This document shows, in pieces, positions 9,120 to 18,285 of a DNA stretch of 57,776 nucleotides. The stretch covers positions 1 through 57,776 of the forward strand of contig NZ_CAKZRO010000140.1 of NCBI RefSeq assembly GCF_937146585.1. The letters run 5' to 3'. The position numbers were made by a program, and so were the translations under genes. The DNA comes from an uncultured Halorubrum sp. Lineage in GTDB: Archaea; Halobacteriota; Halobacteria; Halobacteriales; Haloferacaceae. How positions within the stretch are numbered: the first letter of the stretch is position 1; each line of letters begins with the position of its first letter. The notes beneath the pieces were generated by a model. It was not told the DNA's origin. It saw nothing but the letters and a program-made list of their open reading frames with translations, and did not search any database.

Positions 9120-9872
9120 TCAGCCGATGTACCGCAGGTCGTCGTCCGGCACGGCGGGGCCCTCCTGCATCTCGCGGATCTTGCCGACGACCTCCTCCAT
9201 CTCCTCGGCGCGGTCCTCCAGGCTCTCGTAGTCGACGGACATTCCGAGGACGGTCTCCAGCGTCTCCAGCACGGCGCGCGCGCTCTTCGGGTCGACGAGG
9301 TAGCCGCTCGTCTCCCCCATGAGGCAGGCGGCGTCGAACCCGCGGCGGCCGCCGAGCCCGAGCACCAACCCGGAGACGCCGACGATGCCGCCGGCCGGCT
9401 CGTCCGCGCGGAACTCCACGCCCGCGTCCTCGAGGTCGGCGGTGAGGTCGCCGTCGGAGACCGCGCCGAGGACGGTGTACTCCTCGACGAGTTCGCCGGT
9501 GGGGACGCCGCCGAGCGCGAACGCCCGCTGGGCGCCGAACTCCTCGGCGACGTCGAGGAACGTCGACGTGAGCCGGTAGTGACCCTCGTTCGACCCAGCC
9601 TGGTGGTCGCCGGTCAACACGAGCAGGTCCGCCCCGTCGGTCTCGACCGCGTGGAACTCGGCGCAGGTGAGCTCAGCGACCCCCTCGTCGTCGACGTTCA
9701 CCTGCGGCGGGAACTCCGTCGCGTACACGCGGCGGACCAGCTCGCCGTCGAACTCCTCCAACAGGTGTTCGGCCGCGAGCTTCCCCACGTGGCCGACGCC
9801 CGGCAGCCCCTCGATCAACACCGGGTCCTCCAGCGCCGGCGTCGCCACCTCGTCGATCTCGATGTCCTCCAT
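9120..9872 (-). CDS. PAC2-family proteasome assembly chaperone-like protein
   Basis: A 250-residue protein with the PAC2 family signature LIEGLPGVGHVGKLAAEHL near residues 18-37 and a glycine-rich central segment (FALGGVPTGELVEEY, IVGVSGLVLGLGG). PAC2 proteins in eukaryotes chaperone 20S proteasome assembly, and archaeal relatives form oligomers of uncertain role. It is the last gene of the ribosomal/translation operon, 76 bases after nop10, an arrangement widely kept in haloarchaea. The C-terminal 60 residues are predicted helical and acidic. Confidence 0.85.
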   Translation of the reverse strand: MEDIEIDEVATPALEDPVLIEGLPGVGHVGKLAAEHLLEEFDGELVRRVYATEFPPQVNVDDEGVAELTCAEFHAVETDGADLLVLTGDHQAGSNEGHYRLTSTFLDVAEEFGAQRAFALGGVPTGELVEEYTVLGAVSDGDLTADLEDAGVEFRADEPAGGIVGVSGLVLGLGGRRGFDAACLMGETSGYLVDPKSARAVLETLETVLGMSVDYESLEDRAEEMEEVVGKIREMQEGPAVPDDDLRYIG

Positions 9873-9948
9873 ACCCCGACCGTCGGGTCGGCGGTCACAA
9901 GAGCGTGGCTATTCCCGCGTCGGATCGCCGGCGCGGCCGCGCGTGCGG

Positions 9949-10128
9949 CTACTCCGACCGTCGCCGCGCCCGCCGGCGATACTCGCCGTACGGGTCCTCC
10001 GGGCCGAACGGGGCCGGCGCGCTGTTCTCGGTCGGCCCGTCGCACTCGGGGCAGCGGTCGCCGAGCGCGTACACCGGCCGGTCGTGGGCGGCCTCCCAGT
10101 TCGCGCAGACGCGGATGTCTGATTTCAC
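9949..10128 (-). CDS. nop10: RNA-protein complex protein Nop10
   Basis: A 59-residue gene, easily missed because it starts with GTG at 10128. The product begins VKSDIRVCANWEAAH and continues with a CPEC ligand pair, then PAPFGPEDPYGEYRR, the strongly conserved C-terminal part of Nop10. Nop10 is the small zinc-binding subunit of the H/ACA RNP, which places pseudouridines with Cbf5, Gar1 and L7Ae. The first ligand pair appears reduced: only Cys8 precedes the CPEC, where relatives often have two. It lies 38 bases after the aIF2-alpha stop, in the classical archaeal gene order. Confidence 0.88.
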   Translation of the reverse strand: MKSDIRVCANWEAAHDRPVYALGDRCPECDGPTENSAPAPFGPEDPYGEYRRRARRRSE

Positions 10129-10166
10129 GGTTGAAAAGGGGTCGTGTGCGGTCGAGTCGGCCGCGG

Positions 10167-10967
10167 TTACTCGTCGTCTTCGCGCCGCTCGCGGTGGAAC
10201 TCGCCGGCGCCGCCGGCGGCCTCGATCGACTCGCGGGCGCGCTCGGCGGCGGACTCCAGCTGCGACTCCGCCGTCTTGTAGTCCGGGGCGCGGACCTTGA
10301 TGCGGTACTCGGGCGAGCCCACGTAGCCGACGTCGAGCTCGACGCCGTCCGGGACCTCGCCGTTCCCCCCGGCGGCGGCGAGCGCGTCGCGCACGTCGTC
10401 GACGCCGTCCGGGGCCGCCGACTCGAGGTCGACGTAGCCGGTCACGTCGACGTACGGGACGGAGACGTTGTCGCGGGCGGCCGTGACGACCGCGTCGACG
10501 GTGTCGGCGTCGACGTCGACGTCCTCGAGGGCCTCGTCGCCGCTGATGGCGGCGGCCTCGAAGGCGTCGTAGAGGCTCTCGTACTCCGCGAGGAGGGCGT
10601 TGGCAACCGAGGTGTAGCGGTCGTCGTCGACGTCCTCGCCGAGCGCGATGAGCATCCAGTTGTCGGCCTTCTGCGCGTTCTTCCAGTCCTGGATCGTCTC
10701 CTTGCGCTGGTGCTCGTTGACGTCTTTGATCGACAGGTCGATCTGGTTCGACGACTTATCGACCTCCAGCACCTTCGCGACGACCGTCTGTCCCTCGCGG
10801 ACGTGGTCGCGGACGTTCTTGATCCAGCCGGAGGCGACCTCGCTGATGTGACAGAGGCCGCGCTTGTCCTCGTACTCGTCCAGATCGACGAACACGCCGA
10901 AGTCGGCGATCTCGTCGACGTCGCCGACCACCAACTCGCCGGGTTCGGGCCAGCCGCTGTACTTCAT
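10167..10967 (-). CDS. eif2a: Translation initiation factor aIF2 subunit alpha
   Basis: The 266-residue length is typical. An N-terminal S1 domain (about 8-85) contains [18 protein letters not shown] and [18 protein letters not shown], followed by a helical domain starting [10 protein letters not shown]. The C-terminal alpha/beta domain, which contacts aIF2-gamma, contains [21 protein letters not shown]. The factor delivers initiator Met-tRNA to the small ribosomal subunit. It follows S27e by 18 bases and precedes nop10. Confidence 0.95.
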   Translation of the reverse strand: MKYSGWPEPGELVVGDVDEIADFGVFVDLDEYEDKRGLCHISEVASGWIKNVRDHVREGQTVVAKVLEVDKSSNQIDLSIKDVNEHQRKETIQDWKNAQKADNWMLIALGEDVDDDRYTSVANALLAEYESLYDAFEAAAISGDEALEDVDVDADTVDAVVTAARDNVSVPYVDVTGYVDLESAAPDGVDDVRDALAAAGGNGEVPDGVELDVGYVGSPEYRIKVRAPDYKTAESQLESAAERARESIEAAGGAGEFHRERREDDE

Positions 10968-10985
10968 GACGGAGCGGTGAGGCTG

Positions 10986-11159
10986 TTACCGCGCCTCAAC
11001 GGTTTCGACGATCTCGCCGTGGAGCTCGGCCTCTCCCCCGGTCGGGGTCGCGAGCGTCGTGCCGCAGACCGCGCACGACACCGTCGAGGAAGCCTTGCCG
11101 AAGACGACCTGTTCGTTCTCGCAGTCGCCGCAGGCGACGCGGTGGAAGTCTCCCGCCAT
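10986..11159 (-). CDS. rps27e: 30S ribosomal protein S27e
   Basis: The 57-residue protein begins MAGDFHRVACGDCENEQ and carries four zinc-ligand cysteines in CGDC and CAVCG, the S27e zinc ribbon. An in-frame upstream codon at 11195 would add 12 residues and overlap L44e, but the family start at MAGDFHRV gives the normal length. Only 2 bases separate it from the L44e stop. Confidence 0.95.
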   Translation of the reverse strand: MAGDFHRVACGDCENEQVVFGKASSTVSCAVCGTTLATPTGGEAELHGEIVETVEAR

Positions 11160-11161
11160 GA

Positions 11162-11443
11162 TTACTCCTGGAACGTGAGACGGCCGGCGCGCCATCCCTC
11201 GCGCATGTGGGCCTTCCCGCAGTCGCCGCAGCGGTACTTCAGGTGGGTCTTCTTGGTCGGCTTGTCGCCACCGGGCACCTTCGAGTACCCGCCGGCGTTG
11301 CCGATGGTCGCGAGCGCGCGGCGCCGCTGCCGCGCGTCGCGCTTCATTCCGGTCGCGCGACCCGATCGAACCTTCTCCACCTCGTGCTCGTGATGGGAGT
11401 CACAGTGTGGGCAGTACGTGTTGAAGCGGCGTGGCATTTCCAT
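11162..11443 (-). CDS. rpl44e: 50S ribosomal protein L44e
   Basis: A 93-residue basic zinc-binding ribosomal protein: [20 protein letters not shown] at the start and [18 protein letters not shown] near the end give the two CxxC pairs. The conserved [16 protein letters not shown] segment contacts 23S rRNA and the E-site region. The ATG at 11443 is the first after the TATA-like element at 11478-11487, and family members commonly carry the same extra M-x before MPRR. It heads the five-gene operon. Confidence 0.95.
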   Translation of the reverse strand: MEMPRRFNTYCPHCDSHHEHEVEKVRSGRATGMKRDARQRRRALATIGNAGGYSKVPGGDKPTKKTHLKYRCGDCGKAHMREGWRAGRLTFQE

Positions 11444-11477
11444 GGATATCGACCTTATGGCGCGGTTCGTCGCCGAC

Positions 11478-11487
11478 GCTTAAAACG
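11478..11487 (-). promoter_or_regulatory. Promoter of the L44e-S27e-aIF2alpha-Nop10-PAC2 operon
   Basis: Minus-strand CGTTTTAAGC about 35-44 bases before the L44e ATG is a good archaeal box A and implies a leader of roughly 10-15 bases. No other strong box is seen inside the operon. Confidence 0.6.
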
Positions 11488-11539
11488 GGTTTGGTCTGGG
11501 GCGCCCGAGGGCCGGCGCGCGCGGCGGTCCGCGTCCGTC

Positions 11540-12214
11540 TTACTTCTCCCACTCCGCGACCGCCCGCACCGGCGACCCGTCCCCGTCGCGGAGCCGGAGC
11601 GGGAAGGCGTACAGCCGGAAGCGCGTCGGAAGGTCGCCGAGGCCGCGGAGGTTCTCGACGATCGGCAGCGAGTCGCCCAAGAGAACGTCGTGGGCGGGGG
11701 TTCCTTGGGGCTCTCCGTCGCGAGCGGACTCGGGTTCCGCGGTCGGCGCCGGTGGCGTCGGATCCGGCCCGAACGCGTCGAGCCCGACGCCGACGCCCAG
11801 CCCGCGACACCGCTCCGCGGCCGCCGGAGTCAGGTACGGGTGGTCCCGGTACCGCTCGGTCCCCCAGTGAGACGCCCAGCCGGTCCGGAGGACGAGGAGG
11901 TCGGCGTCTCCTTCGAGGGCGTCGGGGGCCGGCAGCGCCTCGGGTTCGATCGCTTCCCGCGGCTCGAGCGGTCGGCAGTCGACGAGGCGAGCGTCGAACG
12001 CGAACCGCTCGACCGGCTGCTCGTCGATCGTCTCTCCGTCCGGGAGCGCGTGCCGCGGCGCGTCAACGTGGGTCCCCGCGTGGGTCCCGCTTCGGAGCTC
12101 GCCCGTCGCGTAGCCGTCGGTCTCGTGGGTCGCGTCGGGCGCGAGCGTCACGTCGGGGTCGCCCGGGTAGGTCGGCATCCCCGTCTCGATCGGGCGCGAG
12201 AGGTCGCGGAACAC
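11540..12214 (-). CDS. Cyclase/kynurenine formamidase-like metal hydrolase
   Basis: Read from the GTG at 12214 the product is 224 residues and begins VFRDLSRPIETGMPTYPGD, where family homology starts. The metal-binding signature H-x-G-T-H-x-D-x-P-x-H is present as THAGTHVDAPRH near residue 49. Members hydrolyse N-formylkynurenine, cyclic amides or related compounds; the substrate here is unknown. A longer reading frame to 12412 exists, but its extra 66 residues translate the 33-bp tandem repeats and the divergent promoter, so I reject it. A TTAAC box lies about 25 bases upstream of the GTG. Residues around 150-170 are a Pro/Glu-rich insertion. Confidence 0.8.
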   Translation of the reverse strand: MFRDLSRPIETGMPTYPGDPDVTLAPDATHETDGYATGELRSGTHAGTHVDAPRHALPDGETIDEQPVERFAFDARLVDCRPLEPREAIEPEALPAPDALEGDADLLVLRTGWASHWGTERYRDHPYLTPAAAERCRGLGVGVGLDAFGPDPTPPAPTAEPESARDGEPQGTPAHDVLLGDSLPIVENLRGLGDLPTRFRLYAFPLRLRDGDGSPVRAVAEWEK

Positions 12215-12270
12215 GGCCGCCGATTGGACCGCGGCGAGGTTAAGTCGGTCGTCCGTCGCCGGTCCCGCTC

Positions 12271-12349
12271 GCGACCCGGGGGGTCGCACGTCGCCAGTTG
12301 CGCGCGACCCGGGGGGTCGCACGTCGCCAGTTGCGCGCGACCCGACGGG
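12271..12349. repeat. 33-bp tandem repeat with internal hairpin, about 2.4 copies
   Basis: Copies start at 12271, 12304 and 12337 (the third breaks off after about 10 bases). Each copy begins with GCGACCC and has GGGTCGC a few bases later, so each unit can fold into a hairpin. The array fills the space between two divergent genes. Confidence 0.85.
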
Positions 12350-12410
12350 CCACGCGCCGTGGGGTTCCGCGTCCCGAACGTATTTCCTCCGCCCGCCGGT
12401 GGATCGGTCC

Positions 12411-14564
12411 ATGTCGGAACTGCCGCTCGACGCGTACTACGACCTGACCCAGATCGGCGAGGTGGCCGTTTCCCCGACCGGCGACCGCGTGGCCTTCGCC
12501 GCGACCGAGTACGACCAGGCCGCCGACGAGGCGGTCTCCTCGCTGTTCGTCGCTCCGGCGGACGGCTCCCGCGAACCGCACCGACTGACCAGCGCGTCGG
12601 GCGCGTCCGCGCCGACGTGGGGACCGGACGGCGACCGTCTCGCCTTCGTGGCCGCCCGGGACCGCGACGCCGAGAACCGGGTCGGCTGGCGGGACCGCGA
12701 CGACGAGGGCGTTGACGACGCGGAGGACGAAGCGAGCGAGGGCGACGAGGACGACGAACCGACCGACGGTGACGGCGAGGACCCCCTCGGCGGGGACGGG
12801 GAACCCAAGCCGCAGGTGTGGGTGTTCGACCTCGCGCTCGGCGGCGACGCGCGGCAGGTCACCGAGCGCGACGAGGGCGTCGCCGGGTTCGACTGGTCGC
12901 CGGACGGCGACCGACTGGTGATCGAGTCGCGCGACCCGACCGACGAGGAGTCCGAGTACCTCGACCAGGTCCGCGAGGAGGGCGGCCCCATCGAGACCAC
13001 TCGCCTCCAGCACAAGGTGAACGGCGCGGGCTGGACCGACGACGTGACGCGGTACCTGTTCGTCGTCGACCTCGAGGACCCCGAGAGCGATCCCCGCCGC
13101 CTCGACGACGCGTACGGCGGCGGCGCGTTCGAGGACATCTCCGGGATGCAGCCGACGTGGGGGCCCGACGACCGGATCGCGTTCACCTCCTGCCGGCTCG
13201 ACCGCCCCGACGACACCACCGTCCGCGACCTCTACGCGGTGTCGGCCGAAGGCGGCGACGCGGAGCGGCTCACGGGCGGTGACCTCAGTCACGGTGCGGC
13301 CGCCTGGCGCCCGGACGGCGAGGCGATCGCCACGGTCGGGAGCGACCCGGACGACCCGCCCGCGCCGTCGGAGGTCTTCCTCATCGACGCCGCGAGCGGG
13401 GGCGCCGACGACCGCGACGACCCGAGCTCGCTCACGGCGGCCCTCGACCGGACGATCGCCCGCGGCAGCGGGGTCGATTGGGTCGACGGGTCGATCTACA
13501 CCCGGATCGCCGACGAGAGCCGCACGCGGCTGGTCCGCGTCGACCCCGACGGCGACGTCGAGCGGATCTTCGAGGCGCAGGGCCGCGACCGCGCGATGGC
13601 CGGCTTCGACGTCGACGACGACGGCGCGACCGCGGTGACGGTCCTCTCGGAGCCGGAGACCGGAACCGACCTGTACCGAGTCGACGTCGCCGACCTCGAC
13701 GCGGCGACCGAGCCGGAGTCGTTCCGGCGACTCACCAGCGTCAACGAGTCGCTCGTCGACGAGTTCGCGATGCCGGAGGCCCGCCGCGTCGAGTGGGAGT
13801 CGGCCGGCTGGACGCTCGACGGCGTGCTCTACCACGACCCCGACGTCGACCCGGAGGACGGCGACCATCCGCTCGTGGTGGCGATCCACGGCGGTCCGAT
13901 GTCGTACGACGAACCCGTCTTCAGCTTCGGGCACGCCGCCCTGACGAGCCGGGGCTACCTCGTCTTCCGGCCGAACTACCGCGGGGGCACCTCCCGCGGT
14001 CGGGAGTTCACCGCGGAACTGACCGGCAAGTGGGGGACCGCAGAGGTCGACGACATCGCCGCGGGCGTCGAGTCGCTCGCGGACCGCGGCTGGGTCGACC
14101 CGGACCGCGTGTTCGGCCACGGCTTCTCGTACGGCGGCATCGCGCAGGGCTTCCTCGTCACGCAGGAGCCGGAACTGTTCACCGCCGCGGCGCCGGAACA
14201 CGGCATCTACGACATCCGGTCGGCGTTCGGCACGGACGACACGCACATCTGGATGGAGGCGGAGTTCGGCCTCCCGTGGGAGAACCCGGAGGCGTTCGAC
14301 GCGTCGTCGGCGATCCTCGACGCCGGGGACATCGAGACGCCGCTGCTCGTGATGGCCGGCGGCGAGGACTGGCGGTGTCCGCCCTCGCAGTCGGAGCAGC
14401 TGTACGTCGCCGCCCGCAAGCAGGGCGTCGACGCCGAACTGGTCGTCTATCCGGACGAGCACCACAACATCGGCGACCCCGACCGCGCGATTCACCGGTT
14501 AGAGAAGATCCTCGGCTGGTACGAGACGCACGACCCGGCGGTCGAGGACGCCGACGGCGAGTAG
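12411..14564 (+). CDS. S9 family (prolyl oligopeptidase-type) serine peptidase
   Basis: The 717-residue protein has an N-terminal WD-like beta-propeller (repeats such as AVSPTGDRVAFA, GFDWSPDGDRLVI and AAWRPDGEAIATV, residues 1-440) and a C-terminal alpha/beta-hydrolase. The nucleophile Ser lies in GHGFSYGGIAQG, the Asp region in AGGEDWRCPPSQSEQL, and the His in YPDEHHNIGD. Such enzymes trim short or acylated peptides. An acidic insertion around residues 95-130 (many Asp/Glu) is a haloadaptation. ATG 12411 is preferred to 12399 because a TATTT box at 12380-12386 gives 28-base spacing to it. Confidence 0.9.
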   Translation: MSELPLDAYYDLTQIGEVAVSPTGDRVAFAATEYDQAADEAVSSLFVAPADGSREPHRLTSASGASAPTWGPDGDRLAFVAARDRDAENRVGWRDRDDEGVDDAEDEASEGDEDDEPTDGDGEDPLGGDGEPKPQVWVFDLALGGDARQVTERDEGVAGFDWSPDGDRLVIESRDPTDEESEYLDQVREEGGPIETTRLQHKVNGAGWTDDVTRYLFVVDLEDPESDPRRLDDAYGGGAFEDISGMQPTWGPDDRIAFTSCRLDRPDDTTVRDLYAVSAEGGDAERLTGGDLSHGAAAWRPDGEAIATVGSDPDDPPAPSEVFLIDAASGGADDRDDPSSLTAALDRTIARGSGVDWVDGSIYTRIADESRTRLVRVDPDGDVERIFEAQGRDRAMAGFDVDDDGATAVTVLSEPETGTDLYRVDVADLDAATEPESFRRLTSVNESLVDEFAMPEARRVEWESAGWTLDGVLYHDPDVDPEDGDHPLVVAIHGGPMSYDEPVFSFGHAALTSRGYLVFRPNYRGGTSRGREFTAELTGKWGTAEVDDIAAGVESLADRGWVDPDRVFGHGFSYGGIAQGFLVTQEPELFTAAAPEHGIYDIRSAFGTDDTHIWMEAEFGLPWENPEAFDASSAILDAGDIETPLLVMAGGEDWRCPPSQSEQLYVAARKQGVDAELVVYPDEHHNIGDPDRAIHRLEKILGWYETHDPAVEDADGE

Positions 14565-14567
14565 GGG

Positions 14568-15125
14568 TCAGACCGCCAGTTCCTGTCGGATCGTGACCGA
14601 GCCCGACGGGACGTGGACGACCCTGACAACGAGTCGGTCGCCCTCGCTCAGCGAACAGCTCTCGTTAGTGAGACGGAACTGAAGGAACGAGCCGGCGGCG
14701 AGGCGGTTCGTCGTCCGCGAGTCCAAGACGCCGAGGTCGACCCGGTTACCGCCGGAGACGATGCTCTCGTCGATCGAGCCGGACGCGACGTTCGAGTCGG
14801 CGAAGCTCCCCGAACTGCTCCCTCCCTCGGGGAGGTCGATCAGTCGCTCTCGCCCGCCGCAGGCGTCCGTCGCGTCGATGGCGATCTCCATCTCCTCGAC
14901 CGGGACGGGGTCGCCGGCGACGTGGGTGATACGGACTATCCCGCCGTCGTAGCCGTCCTGGACCGCGAACTCTCCGCTGGACTGCGAGACGTACGGGCCG
15001 GGGTTCCGGAGGTCGTCCGCGACGCCGAGCGCGAAGACCGAGAGTGTCGCGGAGAGGATCACGACGACCGCGACGAGGAGAATCGTCGAGACCACCGACG
15101 AGACGCCCCGGGAGTGTGTAGTCAC
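14568..15125 (-). CDS. Type IV pilin-like secreted protein
   Basis: A 185-residue protein starting from GTG. Its N-terminus, THSRGVSSVVSTILLVAVVV, fits the archaeal class III signal: a short basic leader, cleavage after the RG region by prepilin peptidase, and then a hydrophobic helix of about 22 residues that forms the pilus core. The remainder is a beta-rich, acidic, serine-rich domain with two cysteines far apart (about residues 89 and 157) that could form a disulfide on the cell surface. It lies 42 bases behind the methylmalonyl-CoA epimerase gene on the same strand, which is probably incidental. Confidence 0.8.
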   Translation of the reverse strand: MTTHSRGVSSVVSTILLVAVVVILSATLSVFALGVADDLRNPGPYVSQSSGEFAVQDGYDGGIVRITHVAGDPVPVEEMEIAIDATDACGGRERLIDLPEGGSSSGSFADSNVASGSIDESIVSGGNRVDLGVLDSRTTNRLAAGSFLQFRLTNESCSLSEGDRLVVRVVHVPSGSVTIRQELAV

Positions 15126-15167
15126 TGTTCCGCCGTTAGCGACGCACTCACGAAAGTCCGGCGTTTA

Positions 15168-15554
15168 TCAGTGCTCGACGAACTCGACGAGCACGCCGCC
15201 GGTGGACCGCGGGTGACAGAACGCGACCTCGTGACCCCACGCCCCGGGGCGCGGCTCCTCGTCGACGAGGTCGATGCCGAGGTCCAGCGCGTGGTCGAGC
15301 GTCGCCGGGAGGTCGTCGACCGCGAGCGCGACGTGGTGCGTGCCCGGGCCCTCGCTGTCGAGGTACTCCGCGATCGTTCCCCCGCCGTCCGGCTGGAGCA
15401 GCTCGAAGTACCCGCCGCCGTCGAGTTCGAGGAAAACGATCCGCATGTCGTCGAACGTCTCCTCGTGGGCGACCGGGGCGTCGAGCAGGCCGCCGAACAG
15501 GTCGGCTAGGTCGGTCGCGTCGCGGGTCGCGACGCCGACGTGGTCGAAGCGCAT
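15168..15554 (-). CDS. mce: Methylmalonyl-CoA epimerase
   Basis: The 128-residue single-domain VOC protein starts MRFDHVGVATRDATDLA and ends GHEVAFCHPRSTGGVLVEFVE. It has the metal ligands expected for the epimerase: His5, His in GTHHVALAVDDL, and Glu in VLVEFVE. It interconverts (R)- and (S)-methylmalonyl-CoA, the step before the mutase whose large subunit is encoded 1 kb away on the same strand. A transporter gene on the other strand lies between them. Confidence 0.9.
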   Translation of the reverse strand: MRFDHVGVATRDATDLADLFGGLLDAPVAHEETFDDMRIVFLELDGGGYFELLQPDGGGTIAEYLDSEGPGTHHVALAVDDLPATLDHALDLGIDLVDEEPRPGAWGHEVAFCHPRSTGGVLVEFVEH

Positions 15555-15666
15555 GCGGTCCAGTTCCGCCGGCGTCGACTTATAATGACCGCGCGGTTCC
15601 CGGTCGCCCTGCCCCTATCCCAAGCTTTGGGTACGTCCCGGCTGTACGCCTCGCTATCTCCCATCC

Positions 15667-16470
15667 GTGAGCGACTCAGAGACAGACGGCTCGACCGAGC
15701 AGATGACCTCGCGGAACATCCTCGGGTCGCTGCTCGAGAGCGGGCTCCACGAGATGAACCGCGAGCGGTCCGGGCTCCTCCTCTCGGGGCTGTCCGCCGG
15801 GCTCGACATCGGGTTCGGGCCGCTGATGATGGCCGTCGTGTTGACCCTCTCTCCGGGGACTTTCGGCGATCTGACGACGGAGCTCCTGTTGGCGTCCGTG
15901 TATTCCGTCGGCTTCATGTTCGTGATACTGGGGCGTTCGGAGCTCTTCACCGAACACACGACGCTGGCCGTGATCCCGGTGCTCGACCGACAGGCGTCGG
16001 TCCGTCAGCTCGGCCGGCTCTGGGGGCTGGTGTACGTCGGGAACATCGTCGGCGGGCTGCTGTTCACGCTGCTCGTGACGCTGCTGATGCCGGAGCTCGG
16101 CGTCGTCGACCCGGCCTCGTTCGAGACCATCGCGCTGAAGCTGGTCGACCACGACCTCCCGTGGCTGTTCGTCGGCGGCGTCTTCGCCGGATGGCTCATG
16201 GGGCTGCTTGCGTGGCTCGTCGCGGCGGCGCAGGACACGACCGCGCGGATCCTCCTCGTGTTGATCGTCACCGGGACGATCGGCCTCCTCCACCTCCCGC
16301 ACTCGATCGCGGGCAACGTCGAGGTGCTGTTCGGGCTGATCGTCTCCTCGGCGATCTCTCCGATGGACTACGTCGCGTTCCTCGCGCTGGCGACGGTCGG
16401 GAACGCCTTCGGCGGCGCGGTGTTCGTCGCGCTGTTGAAGTACGGCCACGTCGTCCGCGGCGCGGACTGA
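15667..16470 (+). CDS. Formate/nitrite transporter (FNT) family protein
   Basis: A 267-residue membrane protein with six helices, begun from GTG at 15667. The N-terminal amphipathic part (LLESGLHEMNRERSGLLLSG) and the segment LGRSELFTEHTTLAVIPVL in the second-to-third helix region match the YfdC-like branch of FNT channels. The conserved LPHSIAGNVEVL carries the histidine that lines the pore in this family. FNT proteins are pentameric channels for formate, nitrite or similar small anions; the substrate of this branch is not established. Confidence 0.85.
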   Translation: MSDSETDGSTEQMTSRNILGSLLESGLHEMNRERSGLLLSGLSAGLDIGFGPLMMAVVLTLSPGTFGDLTTELLLASVYSVGFMFVILGRSELFTEHTTLAVIPVLDRQASVRQLGRLWGLVYVGNIVGGLLFTLLVTLLMPELGVVDPASFETIALKLVDHDLPWLFVGGVFAGWLMGLLAWLVAAAQDTTARILLVLIVTGTIGLLHLPHSIAGNVEVLFGLIVSSAISPMDYVAFLALATVGNAFGGAVFVALLKYGHVVRGAD

Positions 16471-16513
16471 GCCGGTTCGGACCGGACGCGGGGCGAAACC
16501 GGCCCGACTCGGT

Positions 16514-18187
16514 TCACCGCCCGGGCTTGTACTCGCCGAACTCGTCGCGGAGCACGTCCGAGATCTCCTGGACGGTCGCGTACGCCTTCACGGCGTCGAC
16601 GACGTGCGGCATCACGTTCTCCGTCCCCTGCGCGGCCTCGCGCAGCCCGGCGAGCGCCTCGTCGACCGCGGCGTCGTCGCGCTCGGCTTTGACCTCTTTC
16701 AGGCGCTCCCGCTGGTTCTGCTCCTGGTCGGGGTCGACCTCTTCGAGGTCCATCTCCGGTTCTTCGTCGACCTCGAACTCGTTGACGCCGACGATGATCC
16801 GCTCGCCCTCCTCGATCTCCTGTTGGCGCTCGAAGGCGACGTCCTGGATCTGTCGCTGGACCCAGCCGCTCTCGACGGCCTCCAGCATGCCGCCGCGGCG
16901 GTCGACCTCCTCCAAGATCTCGAACGCCTCCTCCTCGATCCCGTCGGTGAGGTCCTCGACGTAGTACGAGCCGGCGAGCGGGTCGATCGTGTCGGCCGCG
17001 CCCGACTCGTGGGCGAGGATCTGCTGGGTGCGCAGCGCGGTCCGGACGGACTTCTCGGTCGGCAGCGCGAGCGCCTCGTCTTTCCCGTTGGTGTGGAGGC
17101 TCTGCGTGCCGCCGAGGACGGCCGCGAGCGCCTGGTAGGAGACGCGGACGACGTTGTTCTCGATCTGCTGGGCGGTGAGCGTCGAGCCGCCGGTCTGGGT
17201 GTGGAACTTCAGCTGCTTCGACTTGGGGCTCTCGGCGCCGAACCGCTCGTCCATGATCTGCGCCCACATCCGGCGGGCGGCGCGGAACTTCGCGGCCTCC
17301 TCGAAGATGTTGTTGTGGGCGTTGAAGAAGAAGGAGAGCTGCGGGGCGAACTCGTCGACGTCGAGCCCGGCGTCGAGGGCGGCCTCGACGTACTCGATGC
17401 CGTCGCCGAGGGTGAAAGCGATCTCCTGGGCCGCGGTCGAGCCGGCCTCCCGGATGTGGTACCCCGAGATGGAGATGGTGTTGAAGTTCGGCGTCTCGGC
17501 CGCGCAGAACTCGAAGATGTCCGTGATGAGCCGCATCGACTCCGTCGGCGGGTAGATGTAGAGGTTCCGCGCGATGTACTCCTTCATGATGTCGTTCTGG
17601 ATCGTCCCGCGGAGCTGCTCGCGCGGGACGCCCTGCTCGTCGCCCATCGCGACGTACATCGCGAGCAGGACCCCGGCGGGGGCGTTGATCGTCATCGACG
17701 TGGACACCTCGTCGAGCGGGATGCCGTCGAACACCGTCTCGAAGTCGTCGAGCGTGTCGATGGCGACGCCGGACCGGCCGACTTCGCCCTCCGCCATCGC
17801 GGCGTCGGAGTCGTACCCCATCTGGGTCGGGAGGTCGAACGCCATCGAGAGGCCCGACGAGCCCTCGTCGATGAGGTACTGGAAGCGCTCGTTCGTCTCC
17901 GCGGCGGTTCCCATCCCGGCGTACTGACGCATCGTCCAGAGCCGCCCGCGGTGCATCGTCGAGTAGACGCCGCGGGTGTACGGCTCCTCGCCGGGGTAAC
18001 CGAGGTCCTCGCGGTAGTCCACCTCGACGTCGGCGGGGGTGTAGAGCGGGTCGACCTCCTGCCCGCCGGTGTCGGTGGTGAACGTCTCTTCGCGCTCGCC
18101 GAACCGGTCGACCGTCTCGCCGTAGGTGCCCGCCTCCCACGACTCCTTGGCCTCCCGGATCTCGGCGAGTTCGTCAGGGTCGTACAT
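16514..18187 (-). CDS. mutA: Methylmalonyl-CoA mutase, catalytic large subunit
   Basis: A 557-residue catalytic chain with the conserved acyl-CoA mutase N-terminal barrel: [37 protein letters not shown], then [17 protein letters not shown] and [13 protein letters not shown]. The B12-binding domain (DxHxxG) is absent, so it must pair with a separate small subunit encoded elsewhere, as is usual in archaea. It isomerises methylmalonyl-CoA to succinyl-CoA. The C-terminal 60 residues are a charged helical extension. A TTAAG box lies about 28 bases upstream of the ATG at 18187. Confidence 0.93.
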   Translation of the reverse strand: MYDPDELAEIREAKESWEAGTYGETVDRFGEREETFTTDTGGQEVDPLYTPADVEVDYREDLGYPGEEPYTRGVYSTMHRGRLWTMRQYAGMGTAAETNERFQYLIDEGSSGLSMAFDLPTQMGYDSDAAMAEGEVGRSGVAIDTLDDFETVFDGIPLDEVSTSMTINAPAGVLLAMYVAMGDEQGVPREQLRGTIQNDIMKEYIARNLYIYPPTESMRLITDIFEFCAAETPNFNTISISGYHIREAGSTAAQEIAFTLGDGIEYVEAALDAGLDVDEFAPQLSFFFNAHNNIFEEAAKFRAARRMWAQIMDERFGAESPKSKQLKFHTQTGGSTLTAQQIENNVVRVSYQALAAVLGGTQSLHTNGKDEALALPTEKSVRTALRTQQILAHESGAADTIDPLAGSYYVEDLTDGIEEEAFEILEEVDRRGGMLEAVESGWVQRQIQDVAFERQQEIEEGERIIVGVNEFEVDEEPEMDLEEVDPDQEQNQRERLKEVKAERDDAAVDEALAGLREAAQGTENVMPHVVDAVKAYATVQEISDVLRDEFGEYKPGR

Positions 18188-18210
18188 TATTGAATCGGTC
18201 GCCCGAACGG

Positions 18211-18220
18211 GACTTAACAG
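18211..18220 (-). promoter_or_regulatory. TATA-like promoter of the methylmalonyl-CoA mutase gene
   Basis: Minus-strand CTGTTAAGTC lies 24-33 bases before the ATG at 18187. Confidence 0.5.
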
Positions 18221-18285
18221 TTTTCAGGAGCGGGCGGACGCGGCCCGCGCGGCCGGCGGCGCGACGCCGTCGCGCCCGCCGACCC

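Noticed and set aside
12215-12412. Extension of the cyclase gene to 12412
   Set aside because: The extra residues translate the 33-bp repeat and the divergent promoter; family homology begins at the GTG at 12214.
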